A stretch of DNA of 64,000 nt from Heterocephalus glaber (Eukaryota > Chordata > Mammalia > Rodentia > Bathyergidae). The stretch covers positions 4,339,075-4,403,074 of the forward strand of contig NW_004624801.1 in assembly GCF_000247695.1 (NCBI RefSeq). The letters are read 5' to 3'. Shown here piece by piece: positions 43,001 through 54,004 of this stretch (position 1 is its first letter; each line of letters begins with the position of its first letter). The position numbers and the translations under genes were made by a program. The notes below the pieces were generated by a model. The model did no database searches and was not told the origin of the DNA. It saw nothing but the letters and a program-made list of their open reading frames with translations.

Positions 43001-44099
43001 GTCCACAGGATTGTTGACATCACCTGGATAGCTTGGGTCCCACGCCGTGGGAGTAACTCAGGCAGATGTGCAAACAACATCCGCTCCCTTCTCCTGATCC
43101 CAGTTAAACATTTACCAGCTTCCCTCCTGCAGTGGGGCCTAGCTCTGAGCGGTGTGGCTTCACCAATAGTGCCACCCAGGTTTGAGACCCCTGACTTAGA
43201 TGTTCCAGGGCGGCAGGAAGTAGGAGATTGTAAACAGGTGGCCGAATTAGACGAAGCTGGGTTGAATCCTGGAGCCAGAGGTCTGGTGGCAGCTCTCTAC
43301 TACCGGGATAAAGGGCAGGTGGGGCCAGAAGGTCACCTTCCTTCCAAGTGGGAGCCGGCTGCCCCAGGACCCTTCTTCTTCCCCCAGCCACACTTCAGAT
43401 CCTTTGGGCTTTTAGTCTCCAAATCCAGCAGGCCGGTCCAGACTTCTAGACCGGGTCTGTGTGGCGAGGTCCAGGGTGTCCCTCACAGAAGGGTGTCTGG
43501 TGTCATAGTGACATTCAGGAGACTCTTGGGTAAGGTTCATGGGGGCAGGGAGCCTAGGATCGGTACCAGACCGGCAGTAGGCACTCAGTGCCAGTTAGGC
43601 TCCCCCTCCCTTGGCCTTGAAGTTTCCCCAAAGGGCTGGAAGTGGGAGGGGGCTGGGAGGAGCCCTTTTGGAGAAGCCCGCGGCAGCCTCATCCCATGCC
43701 TGGAGGCAGGGTTGGGGGCCCCAGGTCAGCCCTCAGATTCCAGGGGTGCAGTGGTCCACCCCAGGCTGCCAGTGGCGCCGGTGGGAGTGAGGGCAGCGGG
43801 GACAAGAAGGGGGAGCTGGCAGGCAGAGGCCTGGAGGAAGCAGAGTGTTTGTGCATCCGTCCTGGCGGAGCCTGGCTCCCGGTCCCCCTGGCTGTGAGGC
43901 CGCCTGTCCTTCCTTCCAGTCCGAAGGCCCTTACGACGTCATCCTCCCACGGGCTACCGCCAACAGCCAGGTGATGGGCAGTGCCAACTCGACCCTGCGG
44001 GCTGAAGACCTGTACACAGTCCAGAGCCACCAGGCGGCCACGCCACACACAGACGGCAAGAACTCTCAGGTCTTTAGAAACCCCTACGTGTGGGACTGA
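39019..44099 (+). CDS. GPRC5C: GPRC5C, G protein-coupled receptor class C group 5 member C (join of three exons)
   Basis: Orphan seven-transmembrane receptor of the retinoic-acid-inducible RAIG group (also RAIG-3), at the plasma membrane. Join 39019-40069, 41930-42024 and 43920-44099 gives 441 residues, the length I recall for the human protein. Seen: signal peptide about 1-23 (LGLLLFLFSGARA); short ectodomain with Cys31 and Cys43, unlike the large Venus-flytrap domain of other class C receptors; hydrophobic helices near 49-74, 86-109, 121-144, 154-180, 206-232, 242-264 and 279-300; glycosylation motif NGS at 191-193 in the second extracellular loop; a tail of about 140 residues with many Tyr, Ser and Thr (YETILKEQ, PYSGYNGQ) ending NPYVWD. 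The start has a strong context (A at -3, G at +4). Ligand unknown. Introns are 1860 and 1895 bp with GT-AG ends. Confidence 0.97.
40193..40256 (+). repeat. ID-like SINE, old form, in GPRC5C intron 2
   Basis: "actgatgtagctcagtggta", "gagtgcttgcctagcatgtg" and "caagaccctgcagcaag". It keeps the GTAGAG..TTGCCTAGCA arms of older ID copies. Confidence 0.82.
40287..40425 (+). repeat. B1-type SINE in GPRC5C intron 2
   Basis: "gccaggagtggtggcacacg", "cctgtgatcccaacactcag", "gttcaaggttggcctgaact" and "gagaccctgtcacaat". Confidence 0.9.
40505..40590 (+). repeat. MIR SINE fragment in GPRC5C intron 2
   Basis: "tagcatttattgagcacctg" and "ctatgtgccaggccccatgc" then "taagctcc": the left part of MIR. Confidence 0.85.
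41930..42024 (+). CDS. GPRC5C: GPRC5C coding exon 2 of 3 (Gly351 to Pro382)
   Basis: Acceptor CCTCACAG, then GT completes Gly351, then KRPVSPYSGYNGQ and onward to MALMHKGP. Donor is CCCG|GTGAGT. The exon is 95 bp, so skipping shifts the frame. Its first six bases, GTAAGA, are themselves donor-like. Confidence 0.95.
43920..44099 (+). CDS. GPRC5C: GPRC5C coding exon 3 of 3 (residues 383-441)
   Basis: Acceptor "tgtccttccttccag", then SEGPYDVILPRATANSQVMG and the end DGKNSQVFRNPYVWD with TGA at 44097-44099. The end of the protein matches the strongly conserved GPRC5C C-terminus. Confidence 0.96.
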   Translation, partial: SEGPYDVILPRATANSQVMGSANSTLRAEDLYTVQSHQAATPHTDGKNSQVFRNPYVWD

Positions 44100-44515
44100 G
44101 GCGGCGGCCAAGGCCAGCAGGAGGTGGGCGGCTTTGGGGAGGGCCCTGGGGCCCTGGCCTGGGCTGGGGGCCCCCAAGAAGCCCATGTTCTGCGGCTCCC
44201 CTTCCCCTCACTGTCTCGGGGCAGCTTGTGCCTTGGAGCTGCGAGGTCCCCCTGACAGCCAGTGTTCTGGTGGGTGTCCCGGGGGCTCCACCCACTCAGT
44301 GTTTGTGGAGTCCAGGAGCCAGCCCAGCTTCACGCCAGGGCCACTCCGTCAGTCTGGCTCCAGCCAAATAGTGTTCTTGGGGGGGTGGCTGGTCCGCGCC
44401 TACATTCTCCGGAGATTCCTGCAGCCCCAGGGTCTCAGAGCAGGCGCTTCGGGCCTGGGTCTTGCTCCTCTGTGAGGAACAAGGGTGTCTAATAAACATG
44501 TTTCTGCTTTATTAA
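44100..44515 (+). other. GPRC5C: GPRC5C 3' untranslated region
   Basis: GC-rich and about 416 bp from the stop to just beyond the poly(A) signal. The cleavage point is estimated, not seen. Confidence 0.75.
44491..44496 (+). terminator. GPRC5C: Poly(A) signal AATAAA of GPRC5C
   Basis: Canonical hexamer, followed within 30 bases by a T-rich and TG-containing region ("catgtttctgctttatt", "tcgtgctctgggtt"), as expected downstream of a cleavage site. Confidence 0.88.
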
Positions 44516-46955
44516 CTCGTGCTCTGGGTTCATGGTTTCTGAAAGGGCCCTCAGCTTCACCTGACCCTCTCTCTTCCTCCACGGGCAGTGGGACCCTCTT
44601 TCCCTTCCTTTACATCTGGCTCACAGTATAAGCTGCTGCTGGGGTCTTCTGCAGTTATGGAGCTGTGCGCCATAGCTGGGTACAGTGGCACGCACCCACT
44701 ATAGTCCCCACACTGTAGGAGGCTGACGCAGGAGGATCTTGAATTGGGGCCCAGCCTGGGGAACTCAGCAATATACCGAGATGCTCACCCCGGCCCCCCC
44801 CCGCAAAATCTCTGCAGATGTAGCTCAGTGTAAAGGCTCTGGGTTCTATCACCAGTACTGCAATAGGAAAACAAAGGAGGCCAGGCCTCCCCCAGGGCAG
44901 GATTCTTAGTGATCTTCCCTCTCCGCTGAGTGCTGTCAGAGTGAACATCTGGGGCTTCCCTGGTTCCTAGGATACATACAGTCCCACGTCTGGCTTGTTT
45001 GACCTGTTTGACTTTCCTTGGGGACCCTGAACCTGGCTCTATGAGGAGACAGCCGGGAAAACAGACCCAGCAGCAGCTTGGTGATGAGGTCAGCTGATCT
45101 CAGCTCCACTAGGCGGAAGAGACGTGAAGTCCTTTGGCGGGGCGAGGTGGAGAATTCACAATGCTCCACGCTGTGAGGTCATGCGGTGCAGTGTGTGGGT
45201 GGGATGGCTCAGAGCGCCAGGTGTTTACCATGTGGGCTTACTGAAGGAGAAAGGGCCTGGCCAGATCCTGCTTGGGTCAGGAATTGAAATGTCCATTTGC
45301 TCTGAACTTTACAGTCAGCAAAAGCCATTCCTCAGCAGCTTAGTTAAATCGTAACTAAGGATATAAAGGAGGACTAGACTTCTGGCCCCTACCCAGAGCT
45401 AAAATCCTAGAATGCTACCATATTATGGTTAGAGCCATAGGAGTAGTTGCCTCACCTTACCCCCATGACTTTATAGGTGAGCCAAGTGACCCAGAGAGGC
45501 CACACCACCTCCGGGTGACCACACCAAGGCTGGCCAGGTTTTCTTGAAACTGCTGTCTAGCACCCTTTCTCTCTGGCCCTCCCGGGGACTGCTGGTGGGT
45601 CCTAGCAGCTCCCTCGGCCACGTGGATGAGACAGCAGCGTCCTGACTCTTGGACATCAGCTCCAGGCTTTTCAAGTTTCTCTCCAACTAGTCAGAAGCTA
45701 TTTTCTGACACCAGTTGTAGAAAAGAAATGTTTTTGTTGAAAGGAAGAGAAAGGTTGCCGGAAGAAAAATAAAACTTCTCCCAAACTTCTGCTTCTATAT
45801 TCAGATTGTACCAAGCCCTAGGGACTGGAACTTTTTTTTTTTTTTAAAGTAAAATCCAGTACTTGGCCCCTCAGCAGTAGGGTCCCTCCCCTTTGACTCT
45901 TGTTCTTTCTGGTTACTTTAGGCTCAGTCCCCGCAAAATAAAACGAGATGGTAGACGCCCTCTTCCCTGGACCACACAGCATCCTGATGTCCTCATTCCT
46001 CTGTACCCAGGCTGGGCAGAGCCCAGCACCTTTCCTGCCCTTGTCATTGGAGCTGGGAGGGACCGGAGGCCACCAACCTGAAGAAGTGGACAGAGTGGGG
46101 GCCCTGTGAAGGCCTGAGGCATGTGACTGGGCCCTCTTAGGGCCACCTCTTTTCTGCCCAGCCCAGCCACTGCAGCTATGAGGAGCTGCGTGCAGACTCC
46201 CAGCTCCCCTCTAACACTCCTCCCACATCACAGCCCCTGAGTCCCCACGCTGTTCTACAGATGGCCACCCTGCTGTGAACAGCAGGCCTTAGCTGTCCCT
46301 CTCGTGACACTGGATCTTTCTGGCCTGGCCATCTTCGTGTCTGGCATCGGCTCATCCTACACTGCACTTGGGTGGATCTCCTGCATGAGGCTTTGAAGCC
46401 AAGCCATGGCAGAAGTTATCCCTTGCCCTTCTCCCCAGGGTCTTCTGTCACCACCTGGATTATGGAAGGCCACTGAGCTGGCTGGATAGGTGCTGCTTCT
46501 CTTCGTGGCCTGTGGGTCCTGGATCCGAGGCACTGACTCTGACCAAGCCTTCCCACCTTCAGCAAACCAGGACCACTACCAAGCCAGGGCCAGCCCTGGC
46601 CGTTCTCTGTTCCCTCCTCCCCCTCACCAGCTGGGACAGGGATTGCCACACTGGTCCCAACCAGGGAAGTTCTCATCATACAGAGATACCTCATGGAGCA
46701 CCCCACAGAGGAGTTGGCAACCCACAGTGATATTTGGGGCTCAGCACCATTTATGTGCCTCAGTCCTTCTTGCTGGTGTCTGCTCTTAGCCAGCTGGGAA
46801 AGTGGCTTTGGGGACAGGTGCAGGTGTAGATGCCCCTCCATTTCTTGGATCTCACATGTTCTGGGGAGCAGGGGGTCCCTGCTGTGGCTACCCCATCTGG
46901 TTAGGGCTTGAAGCTTCCTTAGGAGACATAGGGTAGAGATCAGGGCTGCTTTCTT
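44516..46955. other. Intergenic sequence 3' of GPRC5C
   Basis: Apart from the composite SINE listed next, no repeat or gene is recognised. Human synteny would place CD300A downstream, but no Ig V-type exon (Tyr-x-Cys pair, KYWC) appears in any frame. Confidence 0.5.
44675..44875 (+). repeat. Composite B1+ID SINE, forward
   Basis: B1 half "gctgggtacagtggcacgca", "gaggctgacgcaggaggatc", a C-rich linker, then ID half "gatgtagctcagtgtaaagg" and "ctctgggttctatcaccagt". Confidence 0.8.
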
Positions 46956-47037
46956 TTTTTTTTTTGGTACCAGGGATCGAATTCAGGACCTTGGGTTTGT
47001 GAGGCAGGCGAGAGCACCACTGAGCTAAATCCCGGCC
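46956..47037 (-). repeat. ID-like SINE, reverse, with 15-bp target-site duplication
   Basis: "ggtaccagggatcgaattca", "ggaccttgggtttgtgaggc" and "gccc"-side "actgagctaaatcccggccc". "cagggctgctttctt" is exact on both sides. Confidence 0.95.
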
Positions 47038-47052
47038 CAGGGCTGCTTTCTT

Positions 47053-48029
47053 GGGAACCAGTTAAGGGTCCTAGAGTCCAGGCCGCTCCTGTAACTGAAA
47101 CTCACAGGGTATGGGGAAGCCCCCTAAGTAAGTGGGGTCCCTCTAGCTGGTTCCGATTGGCAGGTGTGTAAGTTCCTACCTCACCGTGGGCAGCAGAGAT
47201 TCTCAGAGCATCTGTACGTGCTAATGCTATCTTTATCGCTGGACCAGCTTCTTATGTCCTTGGCCTTGGACGCACTTGGGGAGGTCCTGATGGCAGCCAG
47301 GGAAGAGGGGACATTCTCAGGACCAGCGTCATGCTGCCACCAAGGAGAGCGATGAGCATAGCTCCAGACTCATGGGACTCGGGTCTCCACAGCATCCTCT
47401 TCCCTACCTTTGTCCTGTCCTTGGGTAGCAGACAGAGCTGCTCATCCAAGGGGCCCTCACTGGGTGTACCCTGCGGCTCTGCCCTCAGCCCAGCTTTGGG
47501 TACAGAGGTGGAAGGTGAGGACAGCAGCTTTTGGAGTCAGCACCCTGAGGTCAGGCCAGTGCCACCCTCCTGTGTCCAACAGCCTGTCCCTTTGTTACTG
47601 GAGTGATTTTCCAGAGCTAAGCTGGGTGAACAGTTCCCACAGAGCAGGGCTGTACCCCTAGGTGTGCCCCCCCCAACATTGTACATGGTTGCTTAGTTCT
47701 ACCAATAGGGTAACATTTTCTGTGAAGGGAAGGGACACCTCCGAGCATCTCAAGACTGCTTGTGATCTCGGTGAGCAACCTCAGGTTCCCTTACCGTGAG
47801 CAAAGGTGTGAGCTTACTGTTCTAGAGTCCCTGGCTGCATCAGGTGGCCAGGGATGAAGCCTGCGGTGGACCTGGGTGTGTTTGTAGCCTGGGTCTTTTG
47901 GGGCCTGCAGGTGAGTCAAAGGGGATGGGCTCCTAAAAGGTGTAGGCTGGCCCAGGTTCCAGAGTGTTCTGTGGTCTTGTAATCCCCCAGTCCTGTGCTG
48001 AGTGGAGAACATAGATGAATTTTATTTTG
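47053..48029. other. Intergenic sequence, nothing recognised
   Basis: No gene or repeat identified. Confidence 0.5.
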
Positions 48030-48158
48030 GGGGTTTTGTTTTGTTTTGTTTTGAGATAGGGTCCTGCTAAGTAGTTCAGGCTGGCCTTGAACTCACAACA
48101 ATCCTCCTGTCTCAGCCTCCTGAATGTTGGACCACAGGTGTGTGCTGCCACTTCCAGT
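48030..48158 (-). repeat. B1-type SINE, reverse
   Basis: (GTTTT)n, "gagatagggtcctgctaagt", "agttcaggctggccttgaac" and "tggaccacaggtgtgtgctg". Confidence 0.9.
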
Positions 48159-50640
48159 GATAGATGTGTTTCAGGAAGAGAGAGGTGCTTTTCTATTACA
48201 CGCAAGCCTGGAGTGGGAAGAAGCTAGAGCAGGCCATTTCCTGGTGCAAGGTCATCACCGGTGGACCAGCGCCTGGGTAAATGTCACCCCCACCACCTCA
48301 GACCCTGTAGTTGGAAGCAGAGGGATTTCATCTTAATAACGGTGCAGAATTAAATGACTGTCCTCCATTTGTGAGAGGCCGCTGCCTTTGACTTCCGGTG
48401 TGTTCATGAGGAATTATGGGATGTGAGTGTGCTAGTGCGTATTTTTTTCTCTTTCACCCCAGACCTCTGCCCTTTACAGCAACAAAGGCGGTTTAATTCC
48501 GACACACCTTTCTCTTGATTGAGGACCTACTCTAAGGCGGAGAACCAGGCCTCCGAAAGACATTGAGATTCAGCCAGCCAAGCCCAGGGACCAGGAACCC
48601 CTGATAGCAGCCCTGCTGCTGCCTGGCCAGGCTGGGGAGCCGCTGGAAAGGCACAGTGGGTCCAGGTCAGGAGGACCTGGCAGGTGCCGCACCCAGCTTT
48701 CCCGCCAGCTCCTCACACTGTGGCTCTTCACACTCGGTTACCAGCACCTCCCAGATCACAGACATGAACAAGGAACGGGCAGGTCCTGCGACTGCCCCAG
48801 GGGACACAGCTCGAGTGGGGCTGTCTGGCCTTCCATCCATTCTCATCAAGACTAATGCTTTCTCTATCCCCTGGAGGATGGCCCAGGTCAGGCGCAGGTG
48901 CCGGTGATCAGATTTTGCATCCTGTCTGCTATCTCCACACTGAGCCCTCCCGGAAGCTGCAGCCCCCGCCCACAGCAACCACATGAATTATTTAGCATCT
49001 GCACCAGCCTGGCAGTGCTCTGACCTCATCCTCCTTGGGCCCTGGGTGTGGCTCTGACCTCCTCCTCTCGGAGAAAAGGTTGCCGCTAATGGGCAGAGGT
49101 GGAGGTGGTGGGTCCCTTCAGGAAGGCAGGCATTGAGGAGGTGGGGACCAACTCCCCTTGCAGCAGGAGGCAGCACAGTGGAGAGAACATGACACAGTAA
49201 TCAGGCCAGCTGTGGGTTCAGAGCCTGGCTCCTTACTAGCTCTATGGCCTTGGGCAGCTCCCTTGACCCTCAGTCTCCTCGTCTTGAAAGTGGGAGAACC
49301 AACACCTTGCATTCATTCTTGGTGTCCTAGCCCAAGGTAACCCCCATGAAGGTCATGGCCAAGGCAGAGCAACCAGGCACTCTGGTCAGGCTGGCTGCTG
49401 GTCTGAGGGCCAGACCTCACCGTTAGCTGCCTCTGGAGGTGCCATATCTCCCTTTTTCTCTGCTGTGCCTTACGGGCCAGGTCCCAAAAGTGAGTGGGGT
49501 GGCAAGTTTCACCACTGGAATGGAATGTTAAGGAGAGGAACAGACAATGGGCAGCATCCTGATCAGCAAGGGAGAGAACTGACTCTAAATGTGGTAGGAG
49601 CATGGCTTAGGCACACAGGAAGTCCAAGAAGCCAGGCTGAGGAGCTGGGATCAAACTGCACTTGGTACTTCAACAAATGTTCCTTGAGCACCTACCCTGG
49701 AGACACTGCAGCAGGTGAGCTCTGGCACCTTTTGCTCAGTCCAAGGGGTCAATGTGGAAGCAGTGCTGGTGGACTGGGTGGGGCATTTCCAGGCTGCACC
49801 TCCTTGCCCAGCAGGGCATCCTCAGGCCAGGTCTGCCTCTGTCTAGTTCTGTCTAAGCTGGGAGTTAGGGTCCCCAGAAGTTGGGAGGGAACCCCAGCCT
49901 CAGGGGTCAGGAGCAGAACTGGACAAAGGCTGGAGCCACCCCTGGTTATGTGTTGGACAGAGGGGCCGGGTACCAGGGGCGAGGGTGCCAGTCCCTGCGG
50001 ACCGTGGGTGCGGGCTCCTCTGGCCTGGTCCAGCTCAGCTGCTGGTCGTGGAGAAGGAGCACGCTCCTGTCCTGCGCAAAGGCACAGTGGCTCCCGGCAT
50101 ATCCCAGCGGCAGCGGCCCCCGGAAAGGTTTTATGGGGTGGCCAAACCTGACATTTCAGCTGGATGTGGGGTGGGCAGAAAGCATCGGGCTCCGGAACAC
50201 ACCATCACCACCGCGGTGGACCCTGGCTCCTGAGCCTCCCACCTCAGGCTCCTGGCTTGGGGGGAAGGGAGCAGCCCTGAGTGTCTGGTGCTCAGCTGTC
50301 ACTCTCCAGCCAGGCTCCAGCCCCGCCCTGGCGTCCTGTCAGCAGATCCCTGGGCCAGATGTTCCTGCTCCGGCGGCGGCCGGGGCTGGGGGCCCAAGGC
50401 CCTCATACTCCTCCCACCCCCAGGGCCTCTGTCTCCTGGCCTCGAGGGGTTGCAATTGCTCCTGACCTTTTCCCTGATCCAAGCCCTGTATCTACCACGT
50501 TCATCCCTGTATCTCTTAGCCCTGCACAAAGCCAGTGCAGGGCCTGTTCCCAAGAGGAGGAACCCTCTGCAGGCTCATTAAATCAGGGTAGAGGGCGCAC
50601 AAGGAGCCCGTCCACTGCCTTTGGTTGGGTCTGGGGCAGG
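48159..50640. other. Intergenic sequence with a MIR fragment and a GC-rich patch
   Basis: A reversed MIR lies at 49185-49310 ("cttactagctctatggcctt", "gggcagctcccttgaccctc"). The stretch at 49880-50450 is GC-rich with scattered CpGs and open frames up to 228 codons, none with family features. Confidence 0.45.
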
Positions 50641-50644
50641 GTCC

Positions 50645-50800
50645 TCAGCCTGGCGCCACTGACATCTTTGGAGGATCGTTGTTTGTGGTGGGGGCTGTGC
50701 ACTCAATGATGCTGCAGGGGTCCCTGGCTTCTAAGCAGCACTCTCACACTGAGTTGTGACCCCCAAAAATGTCTCTAGGGGTGGCAAGTGTAGCCTTCAT
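50645..50800 (-). repeat. MER5A-like hAT element, reverse
   Basis: "tggcgccactgacatctttg", "gtttgtggtgggggctgtgc", "gcaggggtccctggcttcta" and "ttgtgacccccaaaaatgtc" follow the MER5A reverse complement. Confidence 0.78.
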
Positions 50801-50984
50801 ACTAAGCCCATGTGGGGTGCTCAGCAGAGCCAGGTGGAGCGGAGCAAGGGTGAGGGCAGGCGCTGCTGGCACTACCCACACCCCACATGCAAAGTAGAAA
50901 TTTGAGAATAATGCAGTCCCAGACTCCAAGGGGATGGTTCTAATATTTCTCCCTCCCCTATATGTTAATATTTGCCTGCATTTG

Positions 50985-51242
50985 CAGTACTGAGGTTTGA
51001 AATCTGGGCGGTTGTACAGAGATACATCACCAGCCCTTTTTTAGCTTTCTTTTTTTCTTTTTTTTTTGGTACCGGGGATCGAACTTGGGACCTTGCACTT
51101 GCGAGGCAGGCAACAGAACCACTGAGCCAAATCCCTGGCCCAAGCTTTCATTTTGAGACAAGGCCTTACTAAATCACTCAGACTGGGCTCGAATGTGTAA
51201 TCCTGCTTCTCAACCTCCTGAGCTTCTGGGATTACAGTTGTA
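50985..51242 (-). repeat. Composite ID+B1 SINE, reverse, split by a younger ID
   Basis: ID half "cagtactgaggtttgaaatc" to "atacatcaccagcccttttt". After the inserted ID the B1 half continues: "tttgagacaaggccttacta", "cagactgggctcgaatgtgt" and "ctgggattacagttg". Confidence 0.82.
51051..51142 (-). repeat. ID-like SINE, reverse, inside a composite SINE
   Basis: T tract, "ggtaccggggatcgaacttg", "ggaccttgcacttgcgaggc" and "ccactgagccaaatccctgg". "agctttc" recurs at both borders. Confidence 0.93.
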
Positions 51243-51267
51243 TAAAATGTATTTATTTTGTACTAGG

Positions 51268-51330
51268 GATTGAGCTCAGGGACTAGTGCATGCCAGGCAA
51301 ACACTGCCACTGAGCAATATCACCAGCCCT
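51268..51330 (-). repeat. ID-like SINE, old, reverse
   Basis: "gtactagggattgagctcag", "gtgcatgccaggcaaacact" and "ccactgagcaatatcaccag". Confidence 0.8.
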
Positions 51331-53405
51331 AAATTACATATTTTTTAAAATTCAAGGATTTGTTTTTTAATACGGAAGACAAAAAGGAGCCCCTGAGTGT
51401 AGCAGGGGGCTCTCTGTGGCCTGGGCTGCCCTGTGTCCTTGTCCCAGCCTTTACAAAGGCCAGAGAAGCAGGCATTGCTGGTGACGCCTCTCCCCCATCC
51501 CTTCCTGCTAGCAGGATCACAGGCTGTCACCCTGCCCAGTGTTTCCAGTTCATTTTCCCACCAGCAGGATTTTGGGGGAGGCTGAGGACAGAGGCCTGGG
51601 GACTGGTGTGTGCTCGTGGCAGGAGACCCCACCCCCTTCTCAGCCTTGCTGAACAATTGTAGCTCAGAGATGGGAGCAGATTGGTGTGTTGGCGCCATTT
51701 CCCATCCCTCTGTGTGCAGCTCATTATTATGATGCGTGCTGCATCCTGCGGGGCAGACAACAGCACACATGGGAATAACATTTGGCTCATTAATTCGTTC
51801 ATTTATCAGTTCTTCATCAATATTTATTAAAGGCTGCTCCCTCTGTCATTCTCACCAGCATCAGCCTCCACGCTGACCTCTCTCCTGGCACCCCAGCTGT
51901 CTGGCTCACAGTATCCACCTCCTCACATCCAGAACTCTTGTGTCCTCAAGTCACTCCAGCCAGGTGTGGCTTCTACAGCTGCTTTCCCGGATCAGTAAGG
52001 TGTTGACACACTCTCAGGTCTGCCCACAATGCATGTGCCTGTGTCAGGAACCAGGGCTCGCCTCTCGGGGACTGTGTTGGTCACCTGGGGGAGGCTTGTC
52101 TCAGATTGGAAAGCCGCTGAGAGGGTTGCAGGGGTTGGGATGCAGGAGTCACTCTGCTGGTTGTAAGCAGGGAAGTCAAGAGGGGAGCACGTGGGTCATT
52201 GGAAGGCACATTCTCAAGGGACCCAGTGAGGAAGGGCCGGGGTTGCGTAACACAGCGCTGACTGGGGCTTACACAGGGCCATTATCACATCACTTCCAGA
52301 GACAGGAAGTCCAAGTCTGGGGTGGGCAGTGCTGGGTCCTTCTGAGAGCCCCGAGGGGAGTCTGCTCCTGGACTCTGTCCCTGCCGTGCACATGGCGCCT
52401 TCTGCCTGGGTCTCTTTACATCATTCTCCCGCTATGTGTGTCTCTGGGTGCAGATTTCTTTTTTTTTAAGGTCATAGACATACTGGATTAGGGTCTCCCT
52501 GGAAAGACCTTATTTCAACTTGATTATCTCTGCAAAGACCCCACATTCTGAGTGAAGTCCTGGGGGTTAGGGCTTCAACACGTGACTTTGGGGGGAATAC
52601 AGTTCAACCCTTAACACTGGGGCTGGAGGAGGCTGAAGGGGAGGACCTATGGACAAAGGTGGCTGGAGGGATGGCCCCTGAGCAGAGGCCATACCCCGCT
52701 AAGAGCCCGCACAGAAGTGGAATCCGCAGATGTGGACACTGCTCCATTTCAAGTACCCTCATGCATTTCGTCCTTGGCGGTGATGGGGCACTGCCATGGG
52801 ACTGAGACTCTGGCACCATCATTGGGATGTTTTTCCTCCTCCAGGATTGGATTAACAGGCAAAGATGATCATCTGTTGACCATAAACCAAGAACCTTAGT
52901 TCTGTGTGCCCCTTCCCAGGTTCAGGGGTACAGATTTTGGTTGGGGAGGGCCCGGTGGTGAGCAAGCTCACAGCAATCTGTGTTTAGAGTGTGTACTTCC
53001 TCCTCAGCTTTCACTTCTCAATAAAAGAACAGAGAAGAAACTGACCCTCGGCATCCACAGTGAAGTGAGAGAGTCCTGACAGGATGTCACAGTGGCCTTA
53101 ATGTTGCCCCCTGGGAAAGCCATAAAAGCCAGGGTATCTCCCCACCTGTAATTGCTGCCCCCCCCCAGCAGTGAGCAGGGCCAGCCTAGGGCCACTGGGG
53201 CAGGTGGTAGAATGGCAGCAGGGGCTGCGGGTGACACCTGAATGTACTCAATGTACGCACTCAGTTCCCTCTTCCAGCTGGAGAGCATGAGGGAGAGGAA
53301 GTCCCTCCATGCCATCATCTGTAGTTCACTGTGATCATAAAGGGAATTCACCCTCATAGCAGGAGAAGAGAAGTCACCAACCCTGATTACGGGGTGCAAG
53401 GTGCT
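51331..53405. other. Intergenic sequence with an MLT1 piece
   Basis: Apart from the MLT1 fragment at 52470-52617, no gene or repeat is recognised. Confidence 0.5.
52470..52617 (-). repeat. MLT1-type LTR 5' part, reverse
   Basis: "gattatctctgcaaagaccc", "cacattctgagtgaagtcct", "gggggttagggcttcaacac" and "acagttcaacccttaacac" are the reversed start of an MLT1 LTR. Confidence 0.8.
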
Positions 53406-53421
53406 AGGACAATGAGTTTTT

Positions 53422-53509
53422 GTTTTTGTATTTTTGGTACCGGGGATAGAACTCAGGACCTTGCGCTTTCGAGGCAGGCAGTAGAACCACTGGGCTCAAT
53501 CCCTGGCCC
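53422..53509 (-). repeat. ID-like SINE, reverse, with 16-bp target-site duplication
   Basis: "ggtaccggggatagaactca", "ggaccttgcgctttcgaggc" and "accactgggctcaatccctg". "aggacaatgagttttt" is exact on both sides. Confidence 0.96.
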
Positions 53510-54004
53510 AGGACAATGAGTTTTTAAGGGGACACCCTGACTCGGCTGTCCTCACAATGTCCCAGGGGAAGGTTTTCCAGTCACACTTGGACCACGATGC
53601 TGAAGGACATGCAGCGCTCCCCTACAGCCGGTAGGGACTAGAGAGGGGCAGAGGCAGGACTTTTGGGGGATAGTTTCCTCCCATCCATCTGTTCTGACCT
53701 GGGAAGTTCTGGGGTTCATCTCCATAAGGATCTTGGGTTTGTATATGAACCTCCTCACCCCCCAAACCTTGAGTCCTGAAATCTTTCCTTTACACATAAC
53801 CTCTTCACCACCACTTTCCCTCTCTCTTGTGGGAAATTCACCCCTTCCATTGGGAGCCCAGTCTCCCAGCCCCTGCCTCCTCCCAAGCACCCAGCCAGGG
53901 GGTCATCAAGGGCCCAGAACGGACTCAAGCCCCACCCACATCCCTTGCTGAGATCCCGGCAGCAGCCTTCTCTGCCCCTTCCTTACCTGGCCCCCTCAGT
54001 CTAT

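Noticed and set aside
42971..43897. 308-codon open frame on the plus strand
   Set aside because: It lies wholly in GPRC5C intron 3 (42025-43919), has no family features and no fitting splice sites.
49465..50465. Overlapping frames of 228 and 194 codons
   Set aside because: Two different frames of the same GC-rich stretch are open at once, with no recognisable domain and no splice or promoter structure.
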